From positions 1 to 23,384 of the IMG/VR virus record IMGVR_UViG_3300010153_000123: DNA of 23,384 bases; one strand, written 5' to 3'. The notes under the pieces are model-generated. The model was given only the letters and a program-made list of their open reading frames with translations. It did not search any database and had not been told where the DNA came from. Shown here in pieces: positions 22,837 to 23,384 of this stretch. The first letter of the stretch is position 1. The number at the start of each line of letters is the position of its first letter. The position numbers and the translations under genes were made by a program. Source of the DNA: a virus.

Positions 22837-23384
22837 ATGATACCAACTAATTCAAATAACCCAAACAATTGTGATCCAATTTCATCCAATTGTGTAGTAT
22901 GGCAAGGACCAGACCTGGCATGTGTAGATGTATGTCAAGGAGATAGCATAAGTGATGTAGTAGCAGCACTATGTACACAACTTATTCTTTTAGAAACACT
23001 TATTGGAACAGGTAATACTGAGTTCAATATTGCTAATATTAATCAGTCAGAGTTAACAGGATCTACAGCAACTAATTTAGAGGAGCTAATTCAGTTAATG
23101 ATTGATAATATAGTTATTAATCAAGGAGGACAAGGTACAGGTACAGGAACAGGTGACCATGGAAAACATATGGATTGTGATGATGTAATGGCTTGTTCTG
23201 TTACAGGAATGCCTCCATGTTTTGAAGAACTTGTTGGTTTTTCTAATGGAGAAAGTTTAACAAGATGGTTATCTGCTGTTGCACAAGAACTTTGTGATTT
23301 ACAAACTTCTGGAGGAACAACACAAGCAGTAACTACTGAATTAGCAGCTAAGGTAGCAAATTTAGAAACACAACCAGTTGGAGA
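22837..23384 (+). CDS. Fibre-like tail protein, 5' part only
   Basis: The frame from the ATG at 22837 stays open to the right edge, 182 codons, so the gene is truncated by the window. The N-terminus is rich in Asn, Pro, Cys and Ser. Two similar helical units are visible: GDSISDVVAALCTQL near residues 35-49 and GESLTRWLSAVAQEL near 138-152. A Gly/Thr-rich linker (about 115-126) and a Cys-containing segment (CDDVMACSVTGMPPC) lie between them. Such repeated short helices with Gly-rich linkers suit a trimeric fibre or collar protein. It probably belongs to the tail with the giant adhesin. Confidence 0.6.
   Translation, partial: MIPTNSNNPNNCDPISSNCVVWQGPDLACVDVCQGDSISDVVAALCTQLILLETLIGTGNTEFNIANINQSELTGSTATNLEELIQLMIDNIVINQGGQGTGTGTGDHGKHMDCDDVMACSVTGMPPCFEELVGFSNGESLTRWLSAVAQELCDLQTSGGTTQAVTTELAAKVANLETQPVG

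Noticed and set aside
22776-22850. A 24-codon frame starting at ATG 22776 after the adhesin.
   Set aside because: It consists of AT-rich repeats (MIKMIVKMI...), overlaps the next gene's start and contains the promoter-like element.

Overview
The window is a contiguous stretch of an AT-rich tailed-phage genome. Every gene lies on the + strand, with no tRNA, integrase, transposase or CRISPR array. The order terminase large subunit, portal, scaffold-like protein, major capsid protein, capsid-associated protein, connector-like protein, tail proteins, together with a HU/IHF-like protein, a PD-(D/E)XK nuclease and very long portal and terminase proteins, fits the structural block of crAss-like phages (Crassvirales), including those of aquatic Flavobacteriia. 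This assignment comes from gene order and protein appearance, not from a database search. A Bacteroidota host is supported by three things: no Shine-Dalgarno sequences before the starts, promoter boxes of the TAnnTTTG type, and SprB-like adhesin repeats in the giant tail protein.

Layout. 1-137 is the 3' end of an upstream gene. 197-4559 is a run of small, mostly overlapping genes: an acidic protein, a PhoH-like ATPase, a helical protein, a YkuD-like candidate endolysin, an unknown basic protein, a HU/IHF-like protein, a Cys-rich probable zinc protein, a RecB-type nuclease and a protein in the usual place of a small terminase. 4580-7153 holds a GroES-like co-chaperonin, the large terminase and a 38-codon gene. 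7164-13046 holds portal, scaffold-like and major capsid genes, closed by an intrinsic terminator. 13135-16199 holds a capsid-associated gene, a connector-like gene and an abundant-looking structural gene, closed by a second terminator. 16325-23384 is a Cys-rich tail/adhesin block: a small beta-rich protein, a 46-aa zinc-knuckle protein, a 1,911-residue modular adhesin and the start of a fibre-like gene that runs off the window.

How it works together. The GroES-like protein may adapt the host chaperonin to fold capsid proteins; scaffold, capsid protein and portal build the procapsid; terminase fills it; connector and tail proteins complete the particle; the giant adhesin probably meets the host surface. 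Regulation appears to use a few promoters at the 5' ends of gene groups plus two strong terminators. Where a real leader exists before a start codon, an AAACCAAT-like element often recurs.

No gene-free stretch exceeds 300 bases. The longest gap (14856-15002, 147 bases) holds a possible pseudoknot and a hairpin. The most unusual content is the giant adhesin, which mixes six GCTDP...DDGSC motifs, SprB-like repeats and three divergent copies of a large module I do not recognise.
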